This document shows positions 11,648 to 22,148 of a stretch of DNA of 64,000 bases, in pieces. The notes under the pieces were generated by a model that saw nothing but the letters and a program-made list of their open reading frames with translations, ran no database searches and had not been told where the DNA came from. Made by a program: the position numbers and the translations under genes. The DNA is from Apoderus coryli (taxonomy: Eukaryota; Arthropoda; Insecta; Coleoptera; Attelabidae), in assembly GCA_911728435.2 (NCBI GenBank), contig OU452211.1:9468428-9532427 (forward strand). Reading direction: 5' to 3'. Within the stretch, counting starts at the first letter, position 1. Each line of letters starts with the position of its first letter.

Positions 11648-11738
11648 AATGTACCCAAAATTCCGGCGAAACCACTAAATCCGGCCTGTCGAACGGTAGT
11701 TCCGGATGGTTAACAATCGCGATCCGGCCGGAATTTTC
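11648..11738. repeat. Small inverted repeat, CCGG-rich
   Basis: AAAATTCCGGC at the left is mirrored by GCCGGAATTTT at the right about 80 bp later, with TCCGG words between. It stands out from the AT-rich background and could be a very short foldback element. No target duplication was identified. Confidence 0.5.
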
Positions 11739-11752
11739 CATAATTTTTAAAT

Positions 11753-12840
11753 ACACTGTGTCCAAGATAAGAATGGGGTAGCATTGGAATATTGGAAACG
11801 GCCAGAAAGGTTAAATTAGAGCAAAGTTGTACAGTTTAAACACTTTTTAAATGGTGTTTTCAAAAGTAAACTAACTTTATTTGTATTCGAGAATTTTTGA
11901 AAAACAATTTTTTGCGATTTTAGTTTTTATTTATTTCTGACATTATTTTTACAGATATAAAACAATGAAAAGCACTTTCTTGTTACTTTTTGAGCAGAAT
12001 ATGATAGAGTTTACAAATTTTCACAACGAAGTTTCGTTTTCGAGAAACCATTACCAACTTGTTTTTTTAACCCTAGCTAACTCGCGCTAAGAAAATTACG
12101 GCAGAAGTCGCGCGTGAGCATTTCTCTCACTATTTATTATTTTGTATTTTATTTATTGTGACGAGACAACATTAAACCCAAATAATTACGCATAATTTTT
12201 CATGAAGTGCTGCATCTTTTTTTTGGATTTTCGGTTTTTTCTTCTTGGGCAAAATCCACAAAATCCAGCTTGATCTTCTGCCGTTACACGTTCGGGTTCA
12301 GGAATGCCTACCAGTTCTCTACTTCGCTGTCTTCTGTTGAATGACATACATATTACTGAAGCTCGGTATACTAAGTGTGGTTTCATCAACTGCTTTCATC
12401 ATCAGAAACATTTGACGATCTTCAATAATTTCTGTATTGTCTTTATATATTTGGAAAATACAAACGCCAGAACTCGCGCAATGAGTGAATCAGTCACAAA
12501 CCTGCACTTGATCAACAACTTCATATTATATCGCAGCACACAGTGTACTCAATTTTGAATTTAACTAATCAGGGGGCGCAACGTGAACACAAAGTCAGCT
12601 AGAGATCGTGGTAGGCTCATCCAACGTCTATATCGTGAAATCTTGCGATTTTAGGCGAAGCGTGAGAGAAATGCTCATAGCGCGAGTGCTGCAGGGTTAA
12701 ATAAGGCCCTGGATTTTTTATTACTAAATTTAAAGCCATTTTCACTTCAAAAGGAGATGATATATCACACGTTCCATTTGAAGTAAACAAGTTATTTAGA
12801 ATTAAACTTTACGTTCATATAACTTATATTATTGGACACC
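11753..12840 (+). mobile_element. Foldback element arm, interrupted by piggyBac
   Basis: The stretch 11753-12066 (beginning ACTGTGTCCAAGATAAGAAT) matches both arms of the large palindrome at 35090-35858. The arm then resumes at 12697-12765 with TTAAATAAGGCCCTGGATTT, matching the central part of that palindrome (35490-35550 on the opposite strand). Between them lies the piggyBac-like insert. No protein is encoded. The right part ends around 12838 with GGACACCCTGTAT, a word shared with many small repeats in this window. Confidence 0.8.
12071..12696 (-). mobile_element. piggyBac-like element with TTAA duplication
   Basis: A 626-bp element is bounded by TTAA at 12067-12070 and TTAA at 12697-12700. 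The ends are inverted: CCCTAGCTAACTCGCGCTA at the left and, reverse-complemented, CCCTGCAGCACTCGCGCTA at the right, followed on both sides by TGAGCATTTCTCTCAC. TTAA duplications with CCC ends are diagnostic of the piggyBac superfamily. The minus strand (12389-12186) retains only the C-terminal peptide of the transposase: NRRQRSRELVGIPEPERVT then CGFCPRRKNRKSKKK, with part of the Cys cross-brace. The catalytic domain is deleted, so the element is non-autonomous. The empty site is seen in the related repeat at about 35550. Confidence 0.9.
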
Positions 12841-13506
12841 CTGTATTTAGGTAGTATTGGGGGTTTTTCTATTTGGCGTAACAAGCCCAGCCTGGCTTAA
12901 AAAGAACAAACGAATGGGTTTGAATTTTTTCATTCAAATTATGTCTATAAGTATTTTTATAAAAATATTTAAGTAAAAAACTGTCAAGTTTAGGTGAGAT
13001 GTAGTTTAATGAAAGTTAGGTTTATTTTGGACGGGCAATCGAAAAATATATTCATATACAGGGCATTCCATTTAAAAAAACACAACTATGGTTCATTTCT
13101 TATATTTGGGACACCCTGTATAGATTCACAATATATTTAAAATGTAGCCATAAATCATTTTTATCGAACCCATGAATAAAACTTTTAGGAAATTAAATAG
13201 TTTACCCACAATAACTCTGTATAGATCGAATTTTTGTATGTGAGAAAAATATGTAGGGTAAAATAGGTAGTCAATTTCTGTCTGGTCTGTTTGTTGCATT
13301 CCCTTTGGCAAGCCGACCATGCCATACGCATACCGGTGAAACCCTAATTTAAAAATTGTAGTAAATTTTCTAATTTAAAAAAAAAAACACGGAACTACAG
13401 CATGGTTTGGCGAAAATGCAGATTAAATATTTTTTTTTAAAATGGAACATCCGAGGGAACAAAGTCTTTACGTCGCGTCGTTAAATGGGGATTTTTTCTG
13501 CAAGTC
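12841..13506. other. No gene; holds a small MITE
   Basis: No coding sequence seen. A very small element with ends TACAGGGCATTCC and GGGACACCCTGTA is at 13056-13123. AT-rich runs follow. Confidence 0.5.
13056..13123. repeat. Tiny TIR element, ACAGGG ends
   Basis: Inverted ends ATACAGGGCATTCC and GGGACACCCTGTAT bracket about 40 bp, with TA at both flanks. The ends are of the same type as the MITE at 58866-59052 and as the end of the transposase-bearing element at 63330, which suggests a non-autonomous Tc1/mariner-superfamily relic. Confidence 0.6.
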
Positions 13507-14455
13507 ATAATAATAAAGGCCTTTATTTTAAGCTCGGCGAAGGTCAGCAAAGCTGTTTGCTTTACCGAGCATGCTAAATGTTACAACAATAAACTTAAAA
13601 TTTTTCTACAAATAATTAAACTAAAATACTGACATAAAATAACAAATTATAACATTAGTAAACTAAAAGTATGGAAAAAGATGTAGGAATACTAGATAAA
13701 AGATACAAATAAAAAGACAAACTTAACATGCAATCAATTGCCATGAAGGAAATGTTCTTTTAATCGTCTTCTGAATGAAAATAATGATCGATTTCTTATC
13801 TCCAAAGGTATATCATTAAAAATTTTTGCTACATTATAAGAGAAAGATCTTTTAAAGGTGGTAGAGCGGTGTCTAGGTATTGAAAACATATAATTGTATC
13901 TAGTAGCTAAGTTATGTTGTGTATATCTATATGATAATTTGTTCAAGAGATATGGGGGCTCTTTCGAAATTAGCAATTTTTTCACAAAACATGCCAAGTG
14001 ATATTTAACCCTCATTTTCATATTCATCCATCTCAGCTCACGCAATTTATGGCTTGTATGATCTCGAAATTTTAAATTGAAAATAAAGCGCACACAAGCG
14101 TTTTGTGTATTCTGAAACTTAGAATCAAGAACACATAACCAAAGTTTGAATAGCTCAACACTAGTGACTCCGAGAGCAGTATTTTAGTTTTTCTATTAAT
14201 GATTTTTCTATTTTTGTAGAGACTTCTGAGAGCTGCATAACTAGACTGAACAATCTTTTTGATATGTGACCGAAACCTTAGTTTAAAATCAAAAATTAGT
14301 CCAAGATTTTGACATTAACATAGGAAATTTCAGTGTTATTTATCATTAAACGAACCCTGGCATGTGGCCACTCACATTTATTTCCAATAAGCATTAAGGC
14401 ACATTTTTGTTCATTCAAATACAGACCATTATTGTGGCTAGATCCTCATTATAGT
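13507..14455 (-). mobile_element. LINE 3' half, decayed
   Basis: On the minus strand the sequence reads through the post-palm region of a jockey/CR1-like reverse transcriptase (LYLNEQKCALMLIGNKCEW near 14430, then SHIKKIVQSSYAALRSLY). It ends in an open 119-codon frame at 14093-13734 with the C-terminal pattern ELRWMNMKMRVKYHLACFV...FSYNVAKIFNDIPLEIRN. The 3' end is AATAAAGGCCTTTATTATTATGA at about 13507. The palm with FADD is missing, so the copy is strongly 5'-truncated, and frameshifts lie upstream of 14093. Confidence 0.8.
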
Positions 14456-15019
14456 AACGCAAATTTCAGCGGACCCCTGTACCTAGGTAACTATAGTCTA
14501 TTGTTATCTACCAAATACCGACGTAACATAATAATAATTTCATATAGGTAGTTAGCAGACTATAAATAAATACCCACTGACAAAATGTTTCGAATGTACC
14601 ATAATCGATACGTCACTTGTCAATTTTGTGGCAATTTAAATGAGTTCCATGTTGTGTTGCATTCGTTATATTTTTCATTCCATAATCGGTATGTGTCAGT
14701 TGTTTGGCCCTTTTGTTTTAGTCGAACATTCTAAAAATAAATGCACCACCCAATTATGCATTATATTTCGTACAAAGCCGAAAATGCACTTTAATTATTG
14801 TTCTTGTAAACATCACCAGCAATTATTTCTGATTTACAAATCCAAATGGGCAACTATTTCGTTAATTTGTGCTGGAAAATATCAGAAGCGGGGTTGGGGA
14901 GAATTCATTGGTAATTTAAATTTAATTTTGATAAACTCACGAACCTTTTACAAATCAATAAAGGATGAATTAGATCTAACGCCAATGGATTTTCTCGTGT
15001 TCTCTCAAAAACCAAGCCA
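14456..15019. other. No gene supported
   Basis: A 135-codon plus-strand frame (14640-15047) has no recognisable family. Its last part overlaps the LINE fragment in another frame and is not supported as coding. Confidence 0.4.
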
Positions 15020-15725
15020 TTGTCTGTCATATTTACCCTTGCATTAAAGAATGGTGAGTTCCCGGTCATTTGGAAGCTGTCGAAGATAAGCCCGATTTAT
15101 AAAAAGGATGTCAGGCAACGCATTGAGAATTACCGGCCTATCTCCATACAGTCCAATTTTGCCAAATCCTTTGAAGTGGTTTTACATAAAATAATGTTTG
15201 AGCATGTGAAGCGCATTATCTCCCCTGTTCAACATGGATTTTTTCCTGGGCGATCTACGTCTACCAACCTTGCTGTCTTATCTCAATACGTTGCTGAAAA
15301 GTTGGATAGGGGTGATCAAGTCGATGTCATATATGCAGACTTTTCTAAGGCTGGACCACGGAATCCTCTTGAGTAAGTTGGTTGGTTTTGGGTTTTCTTC
15401 GGGTCTCTTATCGTTCTTTGCCTCATATTTCAAGAACCGCATGCAGTATGTTGAATATCGAGGGTTTAGATCTGTTAATGTCTGGGCAACCTCTGGTGTT
15501 CCGCAGGGGTCAGTGTTGGGCCCACTTTTATTTATGTGTTTTATAAATGATATCACATGTGGACTCAAGTGTGACTCGTTATTGTTTGCCGATGATTTTA
15601 AAATTTACTCCTGTATTACCTCTAATATGGACTGCTTGGACTTACAGAGTGACTTGAATGGATTATATCAGTGGTGCAGTCGACACAACACAACCTCAAG
15701 CTAAAATCTAGTACTTTTTGCCCTT
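15020..15725 (+). pseudogene. LINE reverse transcriptase fragment
   Basis: Two overlapping frames together give a reverse transcriptase core: NYRPISIQSNFAKSFEVVL, HGFFPGRSTSTNLAVLSQYV, DVIYADFSKA, then after a frameshift at about 15350 LLSKLVGFGFSSG, SGVPQGSVLGPLL and LLFADDFKIY. The FADD active-site box is intact. The frameshift falls where FSKAFD should read on. The order and wording are close to the jockey-like element at 7.1-9.3 kb but clearly a different copy or subfamily. Similarity stops at about 15725, where an AT-rich ATTATTATT stretch begins, so the 3' part is missing. Confidence 0.88.
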
Positions 15726-16113
15726 GTATAATAAATAACTATTATTGTGGAAATAATGAAAATAATACAATTATAACAATTATTATTATTAAAATTCTGT
15801 TTCGTTACGCAGGACATATAAGTATTTTTCATTATATCATAACTTGTCGGGAAAGTTTTGGGGTGACACAACCGATTTTTTAAATTTATGTCAAGCTATT
15901 GCCTCTTGTTTTGGCCATGTACTTATGTAAGTTCGAAGTTCATTCTCTTTGTGATTTGCTCCTAATGTTTTGATTTATGTTTCGCAATTTTGTAGCCTAC
16001 GTATTTGATCCGAAATCCGCCCCATGTTTGTTTCAAATCGCAACCCCTATTTTTTAAGTCTTTTTTGAATTGTTGCTATTAGTTTGGCAGCATTGGCGTA
16101 TCATTTGACTTTA
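15726..16113. other. No gene; holds a dispersed repeat
   Basis: Contains an (AAT/ATT)-rich patch at 15750-15795, then the ~100-bp repeat shared with 3825-3925 (15795-15895). The remainder is unassigned. Confidence 0.45.
15795..15895 (+). repeat. Dispersed ~100-bp repeat, copy 2
   Basis: Similar to 3825-3925, sharing TTCGTTACGCAG, ATATCATAACTTG and AAAGTTTTGGGGTGACACAAC. It directly follows an ATT-rich tract next to a truncated LINE. Its nature is unknown. Confidence 0.5.
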
Positions 16114-16249
16114 TCCGAAAGGCAAATTTGCTCACCGCTGAGAGTGGGGTTAATAATGTCCACCTTTCTCTTTCTCGTGAATGGTACCAACACTGTTTTT
16201 TTCGGATTTATATTCAATCTCTCAGCGTCGCACCAGTTTTTAATTTTAA
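16114..16249 (-). mobile_element. Short LINE fragment, near-copy of 18440-18575
   Basis: About 136 bp on the minus strand encodes KIKNWCDAERLNINPKKTVL and VPFTRKRKVDIINPTL. It is nearly identical to the post-palm part of the LINE at 17.7-19.0 kb, with few substitutions (for example G to R and D to G at single residues). The very small divergence suggests a recent or gene-conversion-like relationship. No active-site box is included. Confidence 0.85.
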
Positions 16250-17675
16250 AATAGGTACTCATTGTGATTAAGCAACTACTTGACCGCCTATACCTATATC
16301 TATAAGCCATCAAGTAGTCAGAGTCAGATATGACTGGTCGAATTTTTCTTATTCTCTTTCATCCATCTATTACTATATGAAATCCCCAGGTTTTGATCAG
16401 TACCTGGTAAAACCCTCATTTCCAACTAACTTAAAAACAGTATACAACAGTCTTGAAAACATTTTATCCGAATTGGCCTCGCCGACCTAAGAACTAAGTA
16501 CATCAGGTTTTCAGCTTGTACCAGAGTGTAGGTTCTTCATAATCGATCGAAACCCTTCACGATGGGACACCCGATATATTATTTGCCTGTAAATTATCAA
16601 ATTAATAGTTACCTAGTATTCTACTAAGTAATTGAGTTTTAGAGCGTGTTATACCCAAAAGTTCATTGATGCAATTTTACTTATTAGTAAAATTAAATCA
16701 TCATCAATTTATTAATTACTAACAGCTTTTTGAAAGAGCTCACTTTTATTTTGACTGCAATGTGCTATTACGTATATGTAGAAATCCACAATACCGATAT
16801 ATATCTGTTTGTATCCATGGGATTCTATCTATTTACACGAATGTGTACCAGGAATTACAATTATTACTGTATCGTTGGTGTGCATCGAGAATATCTAGAT
16901 GTATCCATAATACCCCAATGGGATATCTAAATCAAGATTATTTATACATATAGGAATCAGTAATGACTTAATATCGGGTGCAGATTATGTGCGGATTTTG
17001 TTTCTTTGTTTAGTATACCTGTTCCTCTGCAGTAGCAAAGCCCCTATTCACAGGCTAACTCAAATCGATTTGGCAGAGTATAATTGGATATGAATTATTT
17101 TGCACACTTAATGAAATGGAGACTCTATCTCTATACTTATACGTGAAATGCAGCAAATGTCTTTAGCATATTGGAAGACAATTGAATTGAATATTTCATG
17201 AAAGTGCAACCAAAGTTTTGAGGTAGGTACTTATATACTCCAAGTTCTGCAACTTATAACTCTAAAACTTAATCCTCATGTATGTTTCTTCGACTTATGT
17301 GTAAAATATTAAAGAAACACTATCCAAAATCATTGATTCCACATAAGTAATCGACTTATTCCAAACGTATTAACTAGTACCTACTCTTGGTAATACCTAA
17401 ACAAAAGACGCAATTAAGTACCTTGTCGGGCGATTTTTCCGCCCATTTTCAGATAAGAACCCTTGACGACTATTTCAATAGGCTATCAAACATATATAGG
17501 TACCTATACAAAATCAAACCTACTGGCGACATCTGTATCACCCTATAAGTAGCTGGTATATTTATACAATTCACTATGATGGACCTAAGATTTGCACGCC
17601 AATAGAGAAATACTGATACGATTTTACTTGAAGTGTTCGAGGGTAAAGTAGATTTGGGTATCTCACGTCATATAA
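16250..17675. other. No gene recognised
   Basis: No supported coding frame. Short frames at 16730-16953 are overlapping shadows of one AT-rich stretch. TAGGTAC words are frequent from 17220 onward. Confidence 0.5.
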
Positions 17676-19050
17676 GTACGAGCGATAAACAGTTTCCAGC
17701 CTTTCAAATCACCAGGTATGGACCGAATTTTTCTCGCCCTCCTCCAGAAAGGTCTGGAAATACTGCAACCATCGTTGCAAAGGCTCCTCAAAGCAAGCCT
17801 TATTCCCAAAGCTTGGAGGGAAACTAGAGTAGCCTTTATACCGAAAACAGGACGCCGTCCAGAGGATGACCCTAAGTCCTACAGGCCTATTAGTCTAACC
17901 TCCTTCCTACTGAAAACTATGGAAAAGATAATAGACGAATACCTAAGAAGCGAAACTTTAAATAGGAAACCGCTTCACAAAAGGCAATTCGCCTACCAAG
18001 CGGGAAAATCTACGATTAATGCCCTGCACTGCTTAGTAAAAGACATCGAGAAGTCATTTAAGGCAAAAGAAGTATCCTTATGTGCCTTTATTGATATAGA
18101 GGGTGCTTTTGACAATACCTCACATGAATCCATCAGTAGAGCACTAGAAGAGAGGAGTGTCGACTCCTCACTGGTGAAATGGATTCAGGCAATTTTGAAA
18201 GACCGTGTCATTACGGCTGAAATAGGAGAAGTGTCTGTAACAGTGACAGCGGTTAGGGGATGCCCACAAGGCGGTGTATTGTCCCCTCTTCTATGGTCGC
18301 ACTAGTGCTAGATCATCTCATTTCAAAAATGAATAAGGCAGGCTTTACTCTACAAAGCTACGCCGACGACATTGTTCTCACAGTTAAGGGAAAACACACA
18401 TCGGTTATATCCAACCACATGCAAATTTCATTAAACAAAATTAAAAACTGGTGCGACGCTGAGGGATTGAATATAAATCCGAAAAAAACAGTGTTGGTAC
18501 CATTCACGAGAAAGAGAAAGGTGGACATTATTAACCCCACTCTCAGCGATGAGCAAATTTGCCTTTCGGATAAATCTTGAATCAGCATATAGAGAAAACC
18601 ATATCGAAAGCCACAGCGGCCATATGGACGTGTCACAGGCTACTCGGTAGGACTTGGGGGCTAAAGCCAAAGCTCACATACTGGGTGTAGCAAACAGTCA
18701 TTAAACCCATGGTTACATACGTAGTATGGTGGCCAAAAGTTAATATTAAGCATACACAATGCCGTCTTCAAAAGTTGCAACGGCTTGCATGTTTAGAAAT
18801 AACAGGGGCAATGCGAACTTGCCCCACAGCAGCGATGGAAACGTTGCTGCATCTAATACCTTTGCCTGTCCTAGTCAAAAAAGAGGCAGCAATTAGCGCT
18901 CTGAAACTGGCACAGGTAATGGAATACAAATCTGGCGATCTAGAGGGACACATGGGAATCCTGAATCTAATACCTTTGGATTCAGGAAGAAAACCGTCGG
19001 ACGCTTTGCCACGCAAACATGATTCTGAAATCCCATTAGGTGAAGGGTAG
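17676..19050 (+). pseudogene. R1/LOA-like LINE reverse transcriptase, broken
   Basis: The plus strand reads INSFQPFKSPGMDRIF, then IPKAWRETRVAFIPKTGR, SYRPISLTSFLLKTMEKIID, QFAYQAGKSTINALHCLV, AFIDIEGAFDNTSHESI and GCPQGGVLSPLLWS. After a frameshift near 18300 it continues with LQSYADDIVLTVKGK (active-site box YADD) and NINPKKTVLVPFTRKRKV. A further break near 18580 is followed by IKPMVTYVVWWPK and RLQKLQRLACLEITGAMRTCP. This wording is typical of the R1/LOA side of the non-LTR tree, unlike the FADD elements nearby. Endonuclease and any RNase H are missing, so both ends are truncated. It is inactive. Confidence 0.88.
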
Positions 19051-20600
19051 GCGATATGAGCTGATCTGAGTTTAGTTATAGAAAGATAACGCTTTAACTA
19101 TACAATTATTATGGTTCTCTATATACTAAAATCTCTAGGGATTTTTTTAATTATGTAAATTTGCTCCCTAGAGAATAATAAGTACCTAGGTACTTATAGA
19201 ATTTCTTTTCCCAATTTGGCATCGTACCTATCTAAGCTAAGTTTGATTCCCGGTCGTGAAAAAATAAATATTGTAGATACCTACATACCAAGCAATATTT
19301 CTTCGACATTTATCACGATAGACTAAACCCTCGATAAAACCTGACAAGAGAGACCTTCACATTAGGAGGAAAATTGTAATATTAATATACTTTCAGATTT
19401 AACGTTACTAGGTAGATCTAAATAAACCATTTGAATTGTAAATTAAGTATATTATTTTATACTTTTGTTTATTTTCTATAGGTAGTCAATGTCAGCTCAA
19501 CTACCTATAATATATAAACAAAGTAATTAAAGTACCTACGTGATTATATTAAGAAGAATTTGCTATTACTTAAATGTATACTAAGTATAATAAAGAGCAA
19601 GGTACCTACGTCGGTACCTACCTAACATACTTATATAAGTACTGGGTAGTTTGAAATGCAAGATGTTTTTATCATGACTTGTTTAGGTATTAATTAATAG
19701 CCTCGGTGAGGTTAACCGCCAATCTCTTACTGAGTTATTATAAGGACTTAAATGGCAGGGACACTGACATTTGGTCAAACTTTAATAACATTATAGAACT
19801 TTTCTGAACAGCATTGTATACTTTTACTTGTAATATCCTACATTTCTTAACAGAACAACATGTTGGACACAATCCTACACAATATGTTAAAACCTAAAAG
19901 TCTATCCAAAATAATTTTCTCGATTTTCCCTTTGATGTACCATGTAGGTACCCACTTAACTGTAAAAATTATATTTTTTTAGCATCTAAGTAAGTAATTA
20001 TTTGCAAATTCGCCGAAATACTTAAGCTAAAAATATCGAATTACTTAAGTAAGTAGGTACCTACTTACCTATGTGTATTTTATTTATTGGTTATTCGAAT
20101 TAGAAGAAATATTTTCCAAAAAAAGAATCAAATTTGTTAATAACTAATACCTAGGTAAGTACCTAAGTACTTGCCAGAAGTAATTATGAATATTATAAAA
20201 ATAATAATGAAACTCACAATCTCATCTTTCATACCAAAGCACCCCCGTAAATTTACTACTAATAGGTACCTAGGTACGCTATTATGCTACAGATTGAGAG
20301 TACTTAGGTAGGTATATCAACTTACATAAATATGCTATCAAAACCACTCTGAACAGAGTAAATTTCCGTAAAACCATATTATCCATTTCCAGGTGTCCAA
20401 TTTCCAGTTAATTTACGAGGGACATAAAGTCTAACTTTTAACACAAAACACCAAATAAAATTGCACTGTCAGATCCTCATTGCGAAATACTTATAACGGA
20501 TTTTAAAACTTTTACACAATACTTAATAATAATAATTATTATTATTAAAACACAATTTTAAATAGTAAACCTAATATAAGTAGGTACTTTGGTATTAAAA
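19051..20600. repeat. TAGGTACCTA-rich intergenic DNA
   Basis: No gene seen. The stretch is dense in overlapping palindromic words such as GTAGGTACCTAC, CTAGGTAC, TAAGTAC and TTAAGTAAG (for example around 19180, 19600, 20050, 20150, 20260). They are dispersed rather than in a clean tandem array. A small palindromic (AAT)n/(ATT)n block is at 20525-20550. These words are a known compositional oddity of some insect genomes. Confidence 0.6.
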
Positions 20601-21060
20601 TCAAAAAATAAACAACACACTTTTTTAGTTACTTATATAAAACGAAAATGGCTGAGCAGCTGCTGGCACTGTTTGTTAGTTGACGGTTAATCCACAAAAC
20701 TCACAGTACAGTACTTATTATTAGCACAAATCACTTTTTATTTTATTGTATCACATATTATTAATGTTTATAAACCAATTTTATATTTCGCGTATGTAAA
20801 TAACCAAAATGTACTCGCGCGCCAAACCGTAAACGTAGTTATTTTCGTAAATATCCAACACACTATACGATGTGAACACCATCTGGCGCCGCAGACAAAT
20901 GAGACGCGAGACTTTGTTCAGAAGTTTCTGACCGTTAACGCGCTGTACTCTTCTCTCTCGTTTCGCCTTCTCTGTCGTTCTTATTAGCTTCCACTTCTTC
21001 TATTTCTCTTGCACTGATGATTGCCGTAAAAGTATTTCAAAATACTTCTATAGTTCAAGT
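20601..21060. promoter_or_regulatory. CpG-richer block, possible promoter region
   Basis: In an otherwise very AT-rich neighbourhood this block has clustered CG dinucleotides (TCGCGCGCCAAACCG, GGCGCCGCAGAC, GACGCGAG, AACGCGCTG) and a CT-rich run (CTCTTCTCTCTCGTTTCGCC). Such local composition often marks transcription start regions in insects. No TATA or initiator combination could be fixed, and no attached coding exon was recognised within a few hundred bases, so the call is tentative. Confidence 0.25.
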
Positions 21061-21507
21061 GAGACAGAAGATATTCAACAAGCTTGCTTAGACACATACC
21101 TACCTACCTATTTCTAGGAGAATAGGTAGAAAAGACAACGCGTTTCTGGAAATGGATAGATATAAATATTGTGAGATAGAGAATGATAGCCATCCAAAGT
21201 TAATTAATCATATACGGGGTATGCGAGACGTATTTAGAGAGAAAAAATAATATAAATTTGTGTACAAGGTGCGTCAATGTTCCAAACAGGACGGGATAGG
21301 TTAAACCATTGTCTTTAAAAGGATAGTCTGTCAGCGCTATGCACCGGCAGGTGCTGGACTCTGGTAGCCAAACTTTGAAGTACGATTTATGAATGAAAAT
21401 CAAAATTCTCCTCTTTTACATATTTTGGTAGAGGGGAGCAGGCGCGGGTGAACGACCTTTTCAAACACAGAAAAGTTCCCCTCTGTTAGTTTATTTCACT
21501 CGAACTA

Positions 21508-21575
21508 GGGTTGCCAGACCAGAAAATTTGATGTAGATGTTTCTCTACAACTAAGGTTGCCAGACCATACAATAT
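21508..21575 (+). repeat. hAT-like terminal words, doubled
   Basis: TAGGGTTGCCAGACCAGA at about 21508 and AAGGTTGCCAGACCATACA at about 21551 repeat each other in direct orientation, 43 bp apart. They resemble the terminal repeat TAGGGTTGCCAAC of the hAT element at 37467. No partner end was located here. Confidence 0.4.
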
Positions 21576-21608
21576 TGAGGAAGGACAAACAAAAATATTC
21601 GTACATAA

Positions 21609-22148
21609 AATTTGTTTGAAAAAGTATTCCGTACTTGGTCTACAAAATCTGCTTTAAAAAGTTGATGAGCATAATAACGGGGATACTGTAAAAAATGAGT
21701 AGTGAAAAATAGTATTTATTTAAGTAGATGTAGATACAGTACAGGGTGTTCATGAAATGACTACAACGCTGAACCACAAATTCCTCAACTAAAAATAAGC
21801 CAATCGAGGCAAATAGACATGTCATGTTGCTTCGATGTGCCTCTACAGGGCGCTAAAATTCTCAAATTAATATCGTTTTTTCTGAATAATTTCTAAACGC
21901 CTTTATCGATTTAATTTTGGAATTAATATTTACTACTATAATTGATGTGTTTTGACGAAAATGTGATCTTTTGTTAATGCCTAGAAATTTAAAAATGGCT
22001 TGTGGTTCGTAAATAAAAGTTTGCATTTTTGTTGTCCCTTGTACAAATGACTTTACTTATTTCTCTGACACTAAGCGTTATTATGCACATTAACTTTATA
22101 TAGCAGATTTTGTAGACCAAGTACGGAATACTTTTTAAAAACAAATTT
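21609..22148. mobile_element. Foldback/TIR element, ~540 bp
   Basis: The left arm at 21609-21651 and the right arm at 22102-22148 are inverted copies sharing AGTATTCCGTACTTGGTCTA / TAGACCAAGTACGGAATACT and flanking A/T runs. The interior includes an ACAGGGTGTTCATGA word at 21736. No protein is encoded, and no target duplication was established. Confidence 0.65.
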
